From Endocalyx cinctus (taxonomy: Eukaryota > Ascomycota > Sordariomycetes > Amphisphaeriales > Apiosporaceae): a stretch of 64,000 nucleotides of DNA. The position numbers were made by a program, and so were the translations under genes. Each line of letters begins with the position of its first letter. The first letter of the stretch is position 1. Location: the NCBI GenBank assembly GCA_001600455.1, contig BCKC01000003.1, forward strand, positions 62,001-126,000. The letters are read 5' to 3'. The notes below the pieces were generated by a model. That model saw only the letters and a list, made by a program, of their open reading frames with translations. It ran no database searches and was not told the DNA's origin. Shown in pieces: positions 1 to 11,225 of this stretch.

Positions 1-417
1 ATTTACCATGGCGATAGAAGCCCCACCAATTCATGATTTTACATACGTAACATGAAGATTGATTAATCCAAATGCGGGGATCTGAACCGGTCGGATCTCC
101 TCCGGTCGCTGATGGAGCCTATCTTGGTGTCGTTTTTTTTTGTCCGTGGGTCTGTCTAGAACGAAGAGCCTATGAGCCGGAGTCTCCGAAGGGAGAAGGT
201 GTCATTTAGAAGAAGAAAACAGAAAGAAAAGAGCAAAGTAAAGAAATCGGACTTAATTGTCTGGTACTAAGTTAGGTGACTATTTATACACGTCGCTCTT
301 ATTATTGTTATTATCATTGTGGCAAGGTGGAGTTTTTCTCGGACTTGACTTACTCACATTAATCAATTCGGTAGAGTCATACGCATAATTCAGGGAATAA
401 GAGAAATACACTACACT
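1..417. other. Upstream spacer of the aminotransferase gene
   Basis: No coding stretch is seen. The last part before the ATG is the probable promoter and leader of the aminotransferase. A TATA-like stretch (tatttataca, about 282-291) lies roughly 130 bp before the start codon. Confidence 0.5.
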
Positions 418-2415
418 ATGGCAAACATCGAACGCGGGGCCGGTATGGTTGATCTATCCCACCACATCAACCGGAAGAGTAAAGCCCGAGCTCCGTCTCC
501 CCTGAAAGATATAATTCAGTACATGGGGTTTGAAGGGATGATATCTTTGGCAGGCGGTAATTATTTTGATTTATTCGAAACATCCGGGGAAATCTGTGAA
601 CTGAATTTCAAAATTAGGACTTCCTCATGCGTCCTTATTTCCCCTAGAGCAGGCCCAACTGAAGTGCCTACAGCCGTTATCCGCCATTCCCAGTGATCGT
701 GACTCAGGATCATTATCTAGTCCCCTGGTAGACTTAACCCTTGGTCGTGGTTCGGCACCGGGGGATTTGGATCTAGCGCCATTCCTCCAGTACGGTACGT
801 AAATCAGATGTCATCTTTTCTTGCTCGATTTTCAAAATAATAGCTAATCGATGCATACTATGCGGCAACTACAGGTGGTGGCGCCGGCAACAAACAGCTG
901 CTGGACATATGCCGAGAGCTGACGGAGAAGGTGCACGTGCCACCCTGTCATTATGAAGTACTTGGTCACGGTGGCAATACAGATGCCTGGTGCAAAGTGG
1001 TCGGCCTTCTTTGCGAAGATGACGATTATATGCTGGTAGAGGAATTCACGTACCCGTCCTCTCAGGCGCTGTGGACTCCGCTTGGGATCAAGGCCGTTCC
1101 TATCCCTACCGATGTGAATGGCATAAAGGCGACGTACCTTAGAGACATCTTGACCGACTGGGATGAGAAAACGAGAGGGGCCAGGAGACCTAGAGGTAAG
1201 TGACCATTAGCTTCGAGTATATAACAAAACGCGTACGACTTAGTTACTAACTCAAGCCTTTCATAGTGTAAGGAAAACTCTTACCATTGGCATTGAAGAG
1301 ACTTAGCTTATTGTCCGCAGGTTATATCTCGTCGCGGTCGGCTCTAACCCGACTGGTGCTTCGATCTCCCTCGAGAGGAGGAAGGAGATCTACAAAATAT
1401 GCGTGGAGTTCGGTTTGTCTTTTCTCTCTTTGCCCCTCTTCTGTCTGATAAAAGAGTTTTACGATATTGACGAACGACCTATAGATATCATCATCGCCGA
1501 AGATGACCCTTATTACTTCCTCCAATACCCAGGTTTCCAGCCGTCGAAAGAAGCGCCTGTATTTGATCCGCGACCCGAAGAGGAGTTCATCCAGTCACTC
1601 ACGCCGTCTTTCTTATCGATGGACGTGCAAGGGCGCGTCATACGACTTGAATCCTTTTCCAAGACCATCTTCCCGGGCTTGCGACTGGGTTATTTCATTG
1701 CGAACCCAGTCTTCATCGAGCGTCTGCTCCGCGCCACCGAGGTCGAGACGCAGGACCCCTCCGGCCTCAGCCAGGCCTTCATGCTCTCGCTGTTACAAAA
1801 GTGGGGTGTGAGTGGCTATCTGACCTGGCTGCAGAATATCAAACTCCAATACCAGACCCGACGCGATTGGCTGGTGGGCTCTTTCTTTTCCGAATTTACC
1901 GTCTTACCGGCGGCTAAGTCTCCGATTCCGGATGCTCAGGGTCTAGTAGTCTGTGTTGAGCGTGAGACAGCCGAGGGTGAGAAGACGCGGCGCCCTGTCT
2001 TCAGCTTCGTGGATCCCGTCGCGGGTATGTTCGTATGGACGAAGTTTTATTTCGACGGCGTCACACGCTTTGCTGAAATTGAGAGTGATGCCTCACAAGA
2101 TGATCCGGAAAAGGCTTTTGCTGATGAGTTGTGGAAGGCCTGGATCAGCGAGCTGGTCCTGCTCACCCCTGGCTACTACTACCACCCTTACGAGGGCGCG
2201 GACAAGATCACGACAAAGGCGCGTGGAGCAGATCCTCGAACAGCACACTTCCGATTTTCTTTCGCATCGCCTACGGTAGGTTTACCCCCGTGATACTTGA
2301 TGAACTATACCCATAATGAATGAGTATATGCTAATATATTCCAATTCTAATCTAGAAGGAACAGCTTGAACTCGGTGTCAAGCGCATCCGGCAAGTCGTC
2401 GATAAATACTGGTAA
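418..2415 (+). CDS. Aromatic/aminoadipate-type aminotransferase (class I/II, ARO8-like)
   Basis: A PLP-dependent fold-type I aminotransferase of the fungal ARO8 / kynurenine-aminoadipate group, expected to interconvert aromatic amino acids or 2-aminoadipate and their 2-oxo acids in the cytosol. I read six exons: 418-556, 618-794, 875-1199, 1321-1412, 1485-2275 and 2356-2415, giving 527 residues, a normal length for the family. The N-terminus has the family start SHHINRKSKAR and the SLAGGLP motif is restored across intron 1. SNPTG and AEDDPYYF (restored across the 72-nt intron 4) follow, and the PLP lysine lies in SFSKTIFPGLR at about residue 304. The protein ends in QVVDKYW. Intron 3 is odd: the best donor (GTAAGT at 1196) is out of phase with the only usable acceptor (1320), while a weaker donor four bases later (1200) restores the frame. 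The gene converges on the Zn2Cys6 regulator. Family assignment is firm; the substrate is inferred. Confidence 0.9.
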
Positions 2416-2484
2416 ATTAGACATGCGTAATAAAACAGGGAGATTGTGGAAACCTGTATTTAGATTCAAATTTATTGTCAATTC

Positions 2485-5293
2485 CTAGTAATGAGTGAGA
2501 TTTATTCCAGGGGATTCGAAATTAAAGAAGTCGGACGAAGGAAGAAAATAGCTGCTGGTTGCACCGCCGTTGGAATCTGTCCAATTCCCGGGTGCTGTGT
2601 ATGCATGTCGTTTTGGATTATCTCGTACTTGTTCAAGTATGACGCGGGATTTTGCGGCGAGTGAGGACGTAGAATCGAGGTCCTTCAAAAGGTTGATGCA
2701 TTTGTCGATTTCGCCTGAAAACTCAGTGGCGGGGCGATATTGCTGTTCTCGTAGCCTGACTCAAGAGTAATTTCACAATCAGCTTTCGATCCTTTCTTTT
2801 ATTCGGTTTAAACAGACTTACAAGTAGAGCCCGGAAAGTGTTAGGTAGTGAACGCAGAACGCCAGATGGTGGGATGGGGGCACATGTTCCCTAACAAGTT
2901 CTGCAGCGTTGATGCAGCTTCGAGCGGCGCTCACGCAAGCAGTCACAGGATCAATGTTCGTCAGAAGACTGGGATTCACGTTACGAACTAGGGACCTGAA
3001 TATTTAAATATCAGCATGATATCCAATTTACGAATGCAAATATGCATACCTGTAAAGATGCAAGAGTGACCCAGCATGAATAATGAACATAATGACGCAC
3101 ATGGTCAACCTGGGGCCACGATCCAGCGAACTTAAAAAGATGTCAATAAAACACGCCAACAGAATGGTATATTTTGAGACAAGAGGAACTTACTTGGGCG
3201 AGAGCCGAATATCGTCGGGCAAGCCCGTCATCCATTCGCTTAGCGATCGATCCAAAGCGAGAACCTGTTTCAAAAAGCGTCTAGACTTGCTGGGAACGGA
3301 AATACTATGGTCATGAATCGGTTTGTGGAGTGAGTGGATTTTGCCGGAAATCTGACAGAGCCGAGCAAAAGATAAAAAGCCAGAAAGGGGGGAAGTGGCG
3401 GTTTCGGACCATGTCTTCATCACCTCCGGATTTCGGCAGGCTTCTTCTATGTCTTCGTCAGAGACGGATGAGGGCAGGGCGCAGTGACAATCCTCGTCGT
3501 TTGCCGCAAGAGGTCTCCCGAGGCAGATCGCCGTTACTCTGAGATGAGCGATTACGAGTTAGGCACAGCTAGGGTTACTTTGGTAAGACTTTATATCTTT
3601 CAGTTATGACCACTTACCTATCCATACAGTATAAACTCCACCAAATACGTCGCGACAGTTCGCGCTTGAGTATATCCGTCGGGGTTATGGTGGACAAGTC
3701 ATCAGGCCAGGGCATCTATTAATACGAGTTAGTTAATGCAGAGATACGCGTCGGATGGTTAGGCCACGTACGAGATTACTGAGATGTAGACCAATATCCT
3801 GAGCCCCTCTTACCGCCTGCCCGGCTAAGGCCCAACTTCGAGGCAGCCTATTCCAACCCGCACTACACATACCGAGCAGCACGAGACACTGAAGGCGATT
3901 AAAACTAGACTCTCCCATGCCACTATAGTGTAAGACAATAGCGTTCTCGAAGTAGTCGATGCCTGGAAGCTTAGACTCGTCTGATCCAGAGGGCATCAAA
4001 TTCGAAGCGCAGGCGCATACGGCGAAGAACACGGAAAGGAATCCCTTATCAATGGGCCGATTATTATTAGCGCTGGTCATCAGCTGATACTGCGCCATGA
4101 ACTGTGGTTTGTAGAGTACGGGGAAAGTGTAATGAATATGTTCGAAGTACAGGTTGATAAGCATCTCGGCGACGTAGCGTGGTGGGCGATTAAACTGTTC
4201 GGGTTTGGGCATGTAGGGTAATTCCCGCCACCTTCGGCTCTGGTCAAAAAACGGAATCTCTATATGGCGATTGGCGGCTTCTTCACGGACTGCCGAAGAC
4301 TCCGGCACGCCGGGGGAATCCGAGGCGATACTCCCTGGAGTTAAACTCTGGACAGCTTCAATAAGCATGTTGTTGAGAGCACCACCGACATATCTGTATA
4401 GTAATTAGTCAAAATCAATAACAATAATTCCACGGTCACTCCTAAAGTACCAGGTCTGAATATAGCTTTTGCATACCTCAATCGGCCGTAGGAATCAGTG
4501 ACGAGGGATCCGGGCACTTCATCGGTCGCGTCAGTAGGTACAGCCAACGGCAATTGGCCATCATCCAGTTCGCCTTCTTCATCGGTAGAAGGGTCGTTGT
4601 CTTTTCCATTCATGATATCTGAGGGAATAGATCCACCTGGATGCTGTTCGATGGCTGTACCATTAGCGGGACAACTTTGCGGTGGTAATGGTCTCGGCTG
4701 TATTACATGTCCTGACCTCGGAAGTGACCGTAAAGTATGAGCTGCCTGTAATAATTCATGTTCCGTCGCAGCGACGCGAATGGAGGCACCACTGGTTTTA
4801 TTCCGCTGTAGTTCTGCTACGGTAGCAGTAAGCTGACCGGCTAAGTTTTCTAGACGATCACAGAACGCGCCGAGCTGTTGCATTCGAGAATCCACAATCA
4901 TAACCAAGCTTATTTTATTTTCTTTGGTGAGTTTTTCTCATTTACTTCTTATACGGTGAAAGGCTAGGAAAATGGCTTACTTGCGACTGTTGGATGCATT
5001 ATCTTCGCTGCCGGGATACTCGCAATCGAGTTCCCTAGAGGAGCAATTGTAACACGGTTTATTACCATCGCATTTGACCTTCAACGTGAAAAGAAAATAT
5101 AATTAGTGAATTTTCATCCCATTTCTCTATGTTACAAGCAAAAGGCCTAGCACCTAGTCTCCGCGTCGGATTTGACGTGACGACGCGAGTAACGAACCTT
5201 TTTACGACGACACGAGACACAGGCCTGCCAAACCCGCGGGATCATCGGCTTTTCCGGCGCGTGCCCTATCTGTCTTGGTGTCCCCTTCTCCAT
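2485..5293 (-). CDS. Zn2Cys6 transcription factor with fungal_trans domain
   Basis: A nuclear binuclear-zinc-cluster regulator of 738 residues in nine exons: 5293-5198, 5078-4981, 4908-4477, 4393-3772, 3715-3618, 3538-3194, 3130-3050, 2995-2822 and 2755-2485. The summed length is a multiple of three and every junction is in phase. The cluster is C-x2-C-x6-C-x5-C-x2-C-x6-C at residues 25-51, split by intron 1 after RRKK. A short coiled-coil-like linker follows (MQQLGAFCDRLENL), then an acidic linker. The middle-homology (fungal_trans) region carries SRRIWWSLYCMDR and AICLGRP, and a C-terminal helical region has HLAFCVHYLTLSG. It points toward the aminotransferase with only about 70 bp between the stop codons. 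Regulation of that neighbour is possible but not shown. Target genes are unknown. The start was chosen because it is the first ATG before the cluster. Confidence 0.9.
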
Positions 5294-6397
5294 CGTTATA
5301 GATAATCAACAGCCTCAAATTAACCATAGGTTATAAGAAAGAGGCAACAAGAGTGAATAAATCAAAATTATAATCGTTAAAATGCCGTTAAGATATTAAA
5401 ACATAGCCTGAACTTTGTCGAAACGTGAAAATCAACACCGAACGAGCTCAACTTTCGCTACGTTAGCGTGTATGTAATGTATTCCGTATCCATGGATGTG
5501 CTGTATTTTCCCCAATGCTACCGTCACTGAGGTTTATCCGGAAAAAAGACATTCCGTGCGTTTCTACTGCTGTTACTGTCTAACTCCGTAATTTCCCACT
5601 GTAAGTATCCGCTAACATTTAATAGGTAGTGCTTTCTAGGATTGGTTACAGTAGGTACTTAGTACACCTAGGCTGCTAGGTAAGTACCTACCAGGCCTAC
5701 TTAGGTACCTACTTAGGTACCTACCTACTTACTGTGTACCTACCTACCTAGGTAGGTATCTACGACAGAAGGTACTGCATATGGTAATTTTTTACTTCTT
5801 TGAACTATCAAGACATGCTTCAATTTTCACAGCTTACTTGAATACTCCAAGTAGATACATTGGTTTCCTAAGTAGAAATATCGATATTATAAATAAATAC
5901 CTACGGGCAGAACTATCATTTCGCTGATTCTTATCATGAACTAACATCTAACCGATCAGTAGATAGCTTCCCCAAGTAGGTAGGTCCACTACTACTCGGA
6001 CCTGATCCGACATCGATGGGGTAGGGAAAAAAATGGATACAAGAGCTACATAGGACAACCCCCCTTCCTCTCGACGAACGGATGCGATCGGTACTTATTT
6101 AAAGAAGCGAATAGACTGACCCGAGATATCATGATTTGTCCGATATTATGTAGAGATGCGATAATCGGCGCCGTCCCAAATGGGATAAAAGACTTCTCTC
6201 ATTGGGTTTGTATTCCGTTACACATACACATACAGGAACAGTCGTACAGATACCAAGGAAGGTTAAAAGAGAGCACCATTTGAATACTTACGCCCATCCT
6301 ATAGCACCGTAAAAGATCTAGATTATCTAGAGAAATCCATAAACATTAGAATTCGAGCTGAAATACCACCGAAGAAGAAAAAGTAGCAGCAGCAGAG
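5294..6397. other. Divergent spacer between regulator and aldolase
   Basis: A bidirectional promoter region of about 1.1 kb without a credible gene. It contains the densest TAGGTACCTA-like repeat cluster of the window (listed separately). Confidence 0.6.
5652..5764. repeat. Degenerate TAGGTA/TACCTA repeat cluster
   Basis: A run of self-complementary units built from TAGGTA, TACCTA and CTTAGGTACCTA, enough to fold on itself. The same motif family recurs in spacers near 7953-8030, 14753-14790, 15084-15123, 16870-16950, 36345-36390, 36748-36763, 41161-41200, 42240-42265 and 54408-54440, and never inside a gene called here. Confidence 0.8.
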
Positions 6398-7524
6398 ATG
6401 GACTCGACGGGGAAAACTAGACTACGCGCATCTCTAGAGAGAGCCCAGGCGCGCGAGGGCCCCAGCGTAGGGCAATGGCTAGAGTTTCCGGGGTACACGC
6501 TGGCGAAAACAATAGCCACGCTCGGCGCAGACGTGAGTTATTTTTTTTTCTCCCTGTCGTACCTCTCTCTCTGCTAGCGGGAATACTGAAAAAAAGAAAA
6601 AAAAATAGTGGATCCTAATCGACTGCGAGCACGGCAACATCGACGACCGAGACATGTATCTGCAAGTAGGCGCCATCTCGTCGAGCGGGGTATCGCCCAT
6701 CGTGCGGATACCGTCCGACGAGCCGTGGATGATCAAGCGGGTCGTGGACGCGGGCGCGCACGGGATCATGGTGCCCATGTGCGAGACCAAGGAGCAAGCC
6801 GAGGCCGTCGTCTGCGCCACCAAGTACCCCTCCAAGGAATGGCCGCGGGGCGTCCGCGGCGCCGGCGCCATGTTCGCCCCTCAGGCTTTCGGCCAGACCG
6901 GTCGCGAGTACTTGCTCTCGGCGAACCGGAACGTCATGATTTGCGTGCAGATCGAGTCGAGAAAGGCGCTTGAAAATATTGAGGAGATTGCGAATGTAGA
7001 TGGAGTTGGTGCGTTCTTTTTCTTCCTCTTCTTTTGCCTCTCTCTTCCCATATTTTGTTTTTAATGTCATGGTGAAGAAGTTAACCCTACGTCTCTCTCC
7101 TAGATATGTTATTCATCGGCCCCAATGATCTCGCTTCGTCAATGGGATACATTGCATTCGACCACGCGTCTATCCCCGAGGTTCAAGAAGCGACTCGGAA
7201 GATATTGAAAGCCACGTTAGACGCGGGAAAATACGCCGGTCATTTTGCCCTGAGTGCGGAAATAGGTAGGTTCGGTTTCCATCTACTTCGGTAGACCTTG
7301 ATTATATGGCCATGGTTCGAGATGACATGATTTGCTAATCGACGCGAAAAGCTGCCCAACGATACGATCAAGGTTTTCATTTCGTGAACTGCGGAGCGGA
7401 TATTATCGCTGTTACATCTTGGATGTCGACGGAAATGGGTAAGCTGACGAAGTTGGTAGAACAGCAACAAACAGGAAAGAGTCAAGATGGTGCGATAGCT
7501 AAGCCGGAGATATACGGCTCATAG
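6398..7524 (+). CDS. HpcH/HpaI-family aldolase (2-oxo-3-deoxy acid aldolase type)
   Basis: A class II pyruvate aldolase of the PEP/pyruvate-domain superfamily. It should cleave a 4-hydroxy-2-oxo acid or 2-keto-3-deoxy acid to pyruvate and an aldehyde using a divalent metal. Four exons (6398-6532, 6609-7008, 7104-7265, 7352-7524) give 289 residues with all junctions in phase. Key residues are visible: the catalytic His in DCEHG (residue 53), Arg in VRIP (78), the metal Glu in QIESR (161), and the family motif IGPNDLA (183-189) restored across intron 2. The C-terminus ends in a short hydrophilic tail. The exact sugar-acid substrate cannot be told from sequence; fungal L-rhamnonate-pathway aldolases belong to this family. 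No other gene of such a pathway is next to it. Confidence 0.88.
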
Positions 7525-8410
7525 AAAATCAAATTGAAAAATTCTCACTTCAGTATATATAGTAGCTGAATTCTTTTTTACATACTATTCGTGCTCTTTT
7601 GTAACTTTCTCTGACCTCCACCACCCTCCACCACCTGAGAGGATATTTCCTCGGTCTCTTCATATTTCCCACCCCGTCCTAGCACTGTCCCGAGCTTATT
7701 CTGGAAGAAAATGTAATTTTAGTTATCTAGCAAAGGGAAATCTATAAACATCGTTTTATTTTACCATATAATTCACATTAAAACGTCCACTACTTATTGT
7801 AAATTCCTTAATAAAAGAAGGTTGTCGTATTTGCCAAATCGAATATTCGGTATGGATTAATCCGTTAGCGTGACTTCTGTTGTTAATTATTTCTTGAAAC
7901 GCACCTTCTCAAAACGATCAAGTATTTCACTACCTGCCTCATTCCACCCAACCAGTTACCTACTTAAGTACCTAGGTAGGTACTTAATATTTGAACTTAA
8001 GTAATTATATTAAATACCTAAGTTAGGTACCTTCATCTACCACTTCCATCTCTCTCCTCTCCCAATTTTCGGTAAACACATCATCTATACTGAAAATTAA
8101 TCCTCGTCTTTTTCTCTCATCATCCATCATCATCATCATCGTTCTTGTTCATATTAAGAGGGTGTCTTTGACACTCTTTTATCTGAACCTTGAACCCTTT
8201 TTTTATTTCTTCGATTCTCGTCGTACTCTTGTAAATTCTCGCATCAGTCGACAGTCCACCCTAATCTCCCTCACAACTTCTTCAGTACTTAGAAATACGG
8301 CGAATCCATTTTCACTGCCCATATTTCTATTTTTTTTTTTCATACTGTTCATCTTCGCAGCTTATGATAATTGTATTTCCTTCCTACGATAATCAAGGCA
8401 AATAACAAAA
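7525..8410. other. Spacer with repeat cluster and CT-rich leader
   Basis: It holds the 3' region of the aldolase, a TAGGTA-like cluster (about 7953-8030), a short TCA/CAT trinucleotide run near 8118-8143 and a pyrimidine-rich stretch ahead of the next gene. The 76-codon open frame at 8162 is low-complexity Phe/Ser and is not accepted as a gene. Confidence 0.5.
7953..8030. repeat. TAGGTA/TACTTAAGTA repeat cluster
   Basis: Palindromic units of the TACTTAAGTACCTAGGTAGGTA type, the same family as the cluster at 5652-5764. It is intergenic. Confidence 0.65.
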
Positions 8411-10711
8411 ATGTCGTCGACCACTCTTTCATCCGGTACCGTGTATTAGAAATACCGGTCCGATATTGACGCCGTCGCATCATGGTTAGCTTCTTACGGA
8501 AGAGCCCATGGGTTTTCTGCCTTTGAGCTGGGCCTTCAGGGTAACAAGCAAATCGTCACCATCGGCGATCTTGTTCCGCTCGCCCGATTCGCTGCTTCCA
8601 CGCATGTTCCGGTACCTCAAGTCTTTGCGGAAACTTTGAGCCGCATTAATGACGGTCATGAGTCATTTCTAAAGTCGTTTCCCTTCTACTTCGAGTATCT
8701 GATTCCTCTTGGAAATCATTGGACTTCGGATTTCGTCATCGGTAAGTCGTAGCCATATTGACTTTTAGAATCCTTCGTTGTGATCCGAAATTAACTTCTT
8801 CTAGTGTTGAACGAGGTTTTCGTAATCTTGCGACCCTTTATGCCCGTTGTGCCGATCAACCAGGCGAAAGACATCGGCTTTAACGTCACTTATTCATCGG
8901 TTATTGAACGCCCTTCCAAGATCGATAATGATGTCATTGAATATACTCTTAAGGTAGACACCTCATATTCATTTGCCATGTTCAGTGTCGCAGTCGTTCT
9001 TGATGACATGAATCGAATTCAAGACGCAATCAAGGGAGTGTGGCGATCTCACCAAAGAGGTGAATGTGATCTTGTTGCCGCTGGTATCACCACAAACACT
9101 GGAATTGCGATGGCCAAAAATGCTATTGACCATGTCATATCTTCCATGGCTGCGTTCCATATATTCCCAGATCCAGAAGAGCCCATTGACAGATCCATGG
9201 TCTTCACCAGAATCGCTCTGAGAATTATGGACCGTGTTACCACTTTAGGAGAGAGCATCGATCCGACATACTTTAGCCTGTCTGAACTGCTGAGAATCAA
9301 AATCACTGATACTCCGCCTCGTGTAACAGTGGCTTTTCAACACGGTCATGTCTTTGACGACTATGATTGGGATAGAGACTGGTTTTCCATGTCGTCGCGG
9401 GAACAGGTGGAAGACTGCAGTCTACGTTTGGGCCATGCATTCACTGCTGAAGTGAGAGCAGTCATCTGTTCCGTTCCACGTGAAGAGTGGCCAATCAATG
9501 ATGAACTTATTGAAGGGGTGAAGGCAGGAGTCCAGGATCATGACAATGATGTTGACGCGCATCTGGTAGTCCTAAAACTGTTCCCGCTCGCTGGCTTTGC
9601 TGGTCAGATATTTCTTGACATTGCCCATATCATGGGTCGTGACATCGAGCAGCCTTACAACACACTACTCTCCCATACGGCCGCCATGGCCACTGATCTG
9701 GAATGTTACTTAGAATTTGTCAATGACATGGACACTCCAAGCTGGCCTACTTCTCACAACGGAGAGGTACGAGATCTTCTAAGAAAGATCGAATGGTTCA
9801 CGAAGGGTTGTGACATTTTTGATACCCTTCAGCCCGGCGAGGGTACTGATTACAATAGAAGGTCGCCTGAGAACCGCATATTCCGACAATCGCCACTCAT
9901 CTCCGCGACAATGCTTCATTATTTCCGACAGCGGTACAGTGAAGTGGGTCTCGCCATTGCCAATGAGTGTAAAGAGACCAAAAAATGCCAAGATCTCTAC
10001 GAGAAACTTCTTAAAAGCTCCATGCTTCGACGAAGCTGGCAAGACATGGCAGCGAACCAGTCTGCTTTAGGCCAGGACTGCTCAACACCTATGTCGTTGT
10101 CTTTTCCAATTGCCTTAAGTGATAGACTAAAGACTGTCTCACTGACTTCTGCTGAAGTTCGTACCTGTCTCAAGAAAGACATTCTCCTGCCACGATATGA
10201 GGGCAAGAAAATACACCTCGCCCAGACCGATAGCTACGTCGACAGAAACGGAATTACTGTCGAACGAACTCGACTATTGGGAATGTCTAAGGAAAAGGTT
10301 GGATACGGCAAACTTGAAGCTGAAGATCTTGTAGCTGCTATCAAAGCAGCACTTACAAAGGCTTCCGTAATTTCAGGTGATCATCGAGGAGCAAGTTCTG
10401 GCGTTTCTGTCATACTGGAATCCGTGTCCATTTGCGCTCAGATTGAAGTTTTCACATCCACGTTTCCCCATCTGCGAATGATCCGTTCGTGCCATAAAGT
10501 CTTGAAAGCCTTAGGAGGTGGATTGATCTCAGCAAGTGCCGAAAAAGAAACTGAAGCCGATAATCCCGAGACCCTGCAGAAGACGGCGGAGATTCTCGAT
10601 GCGTACCTGGGACAACCCGGAAAAGGTGCCATGGTCATGGACTTTCTCAACAATAGCTTCGGTCTGCCTCTTACCCAAGCCGACGATGGAAATGATGACA
10701 CTGAGGCATAA
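8411..10711 (+). pseudogene. DUF6604-like gene with in-frame TAG at codon 13
   Basis: Exon 1 (8411-8741) and exon 2 (8805-10711) join in phase through a normal 63-nt intron and give 745 codons, interrupted only by TAG at 8447-8449. The N-terminal pattern Y-[stop]-KYRSDIDAVASWLASYG, followed by IGDLVPLARFAA and a C-terminal LNEVFVILRP helix, resembles the fungal DUF6604 domain, which normally has Tyr-x-x-Tyr-Lys at this point. The remaining 600 residues are helical, acidic and without a motif I recognise. No in-frame ATG lies in the rest of exon 1, so initiation downstream would remove the domain. The stop fits a CAG-to-TAG change. It could be a recent null allele, a sequencing error or a readthrough case. 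Function of the family is unknown; such domains often head fungal proteins thought to act in non-self recognition (inference). Confidence 0.6.
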
Positions 10712-11225
10712 AGCCTGGGCGTAGGAGTTCTAGTACCCATATTCCTGACGCATCCGACGCGTGGTATGGACTGATGGACGTCGCGGCAAACTCAGGATTT
10801 GCGCCTGCCTACCCTTGTGTCGCTTTTCGTCTTATGTTTTCTCGTTTCTCTCTTTCGGAACTTTTTTTCTTTCCCCTTCCCGATTGTGCTTGGTGGCGTC
10901 TGGTGGCGTCTTGTGTATGCATTGTGGTGTTCCTGGTCTGATCCGGCTCTTTCTTTTAGTTTGATGCCGATTACATCGACATGGTTCAACTAATTCCCGA
11001 TGCCCCCGTGGATAAATTCTCCTCTCATAAAAGAAAAAAGTTGTATGATATCCTGGGTTTCTCCTTTTTGTACCTTAGGATACATTAGGTAGTAATTGAT
11101 AGGACTTCGCAACAACCTTTGACAGCTTCTCGATTGATCGTGTAGTTCGTGTAGTAATGATAAATATGTCGACTCCAGTGTATGCTGACTTTGACTTTGT
11201 AGATGAATATGGCTTTTTCCCTCTC
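10712..11225. other. Convergent 3' spacer
   Basis: It lies between two genes that end here from opposite sides and shows no coding stretch. A small tandem duplication of TGGTGGCGTC sits near 10890-10912. Confidence 0.5.

Noticed and set aside
8436..8449. A short intron ending at the TAG in the DUF6604-like gene
   Set aside because: The only donor after the ATG would leave a 14-nt intron, far below the workable minimum.
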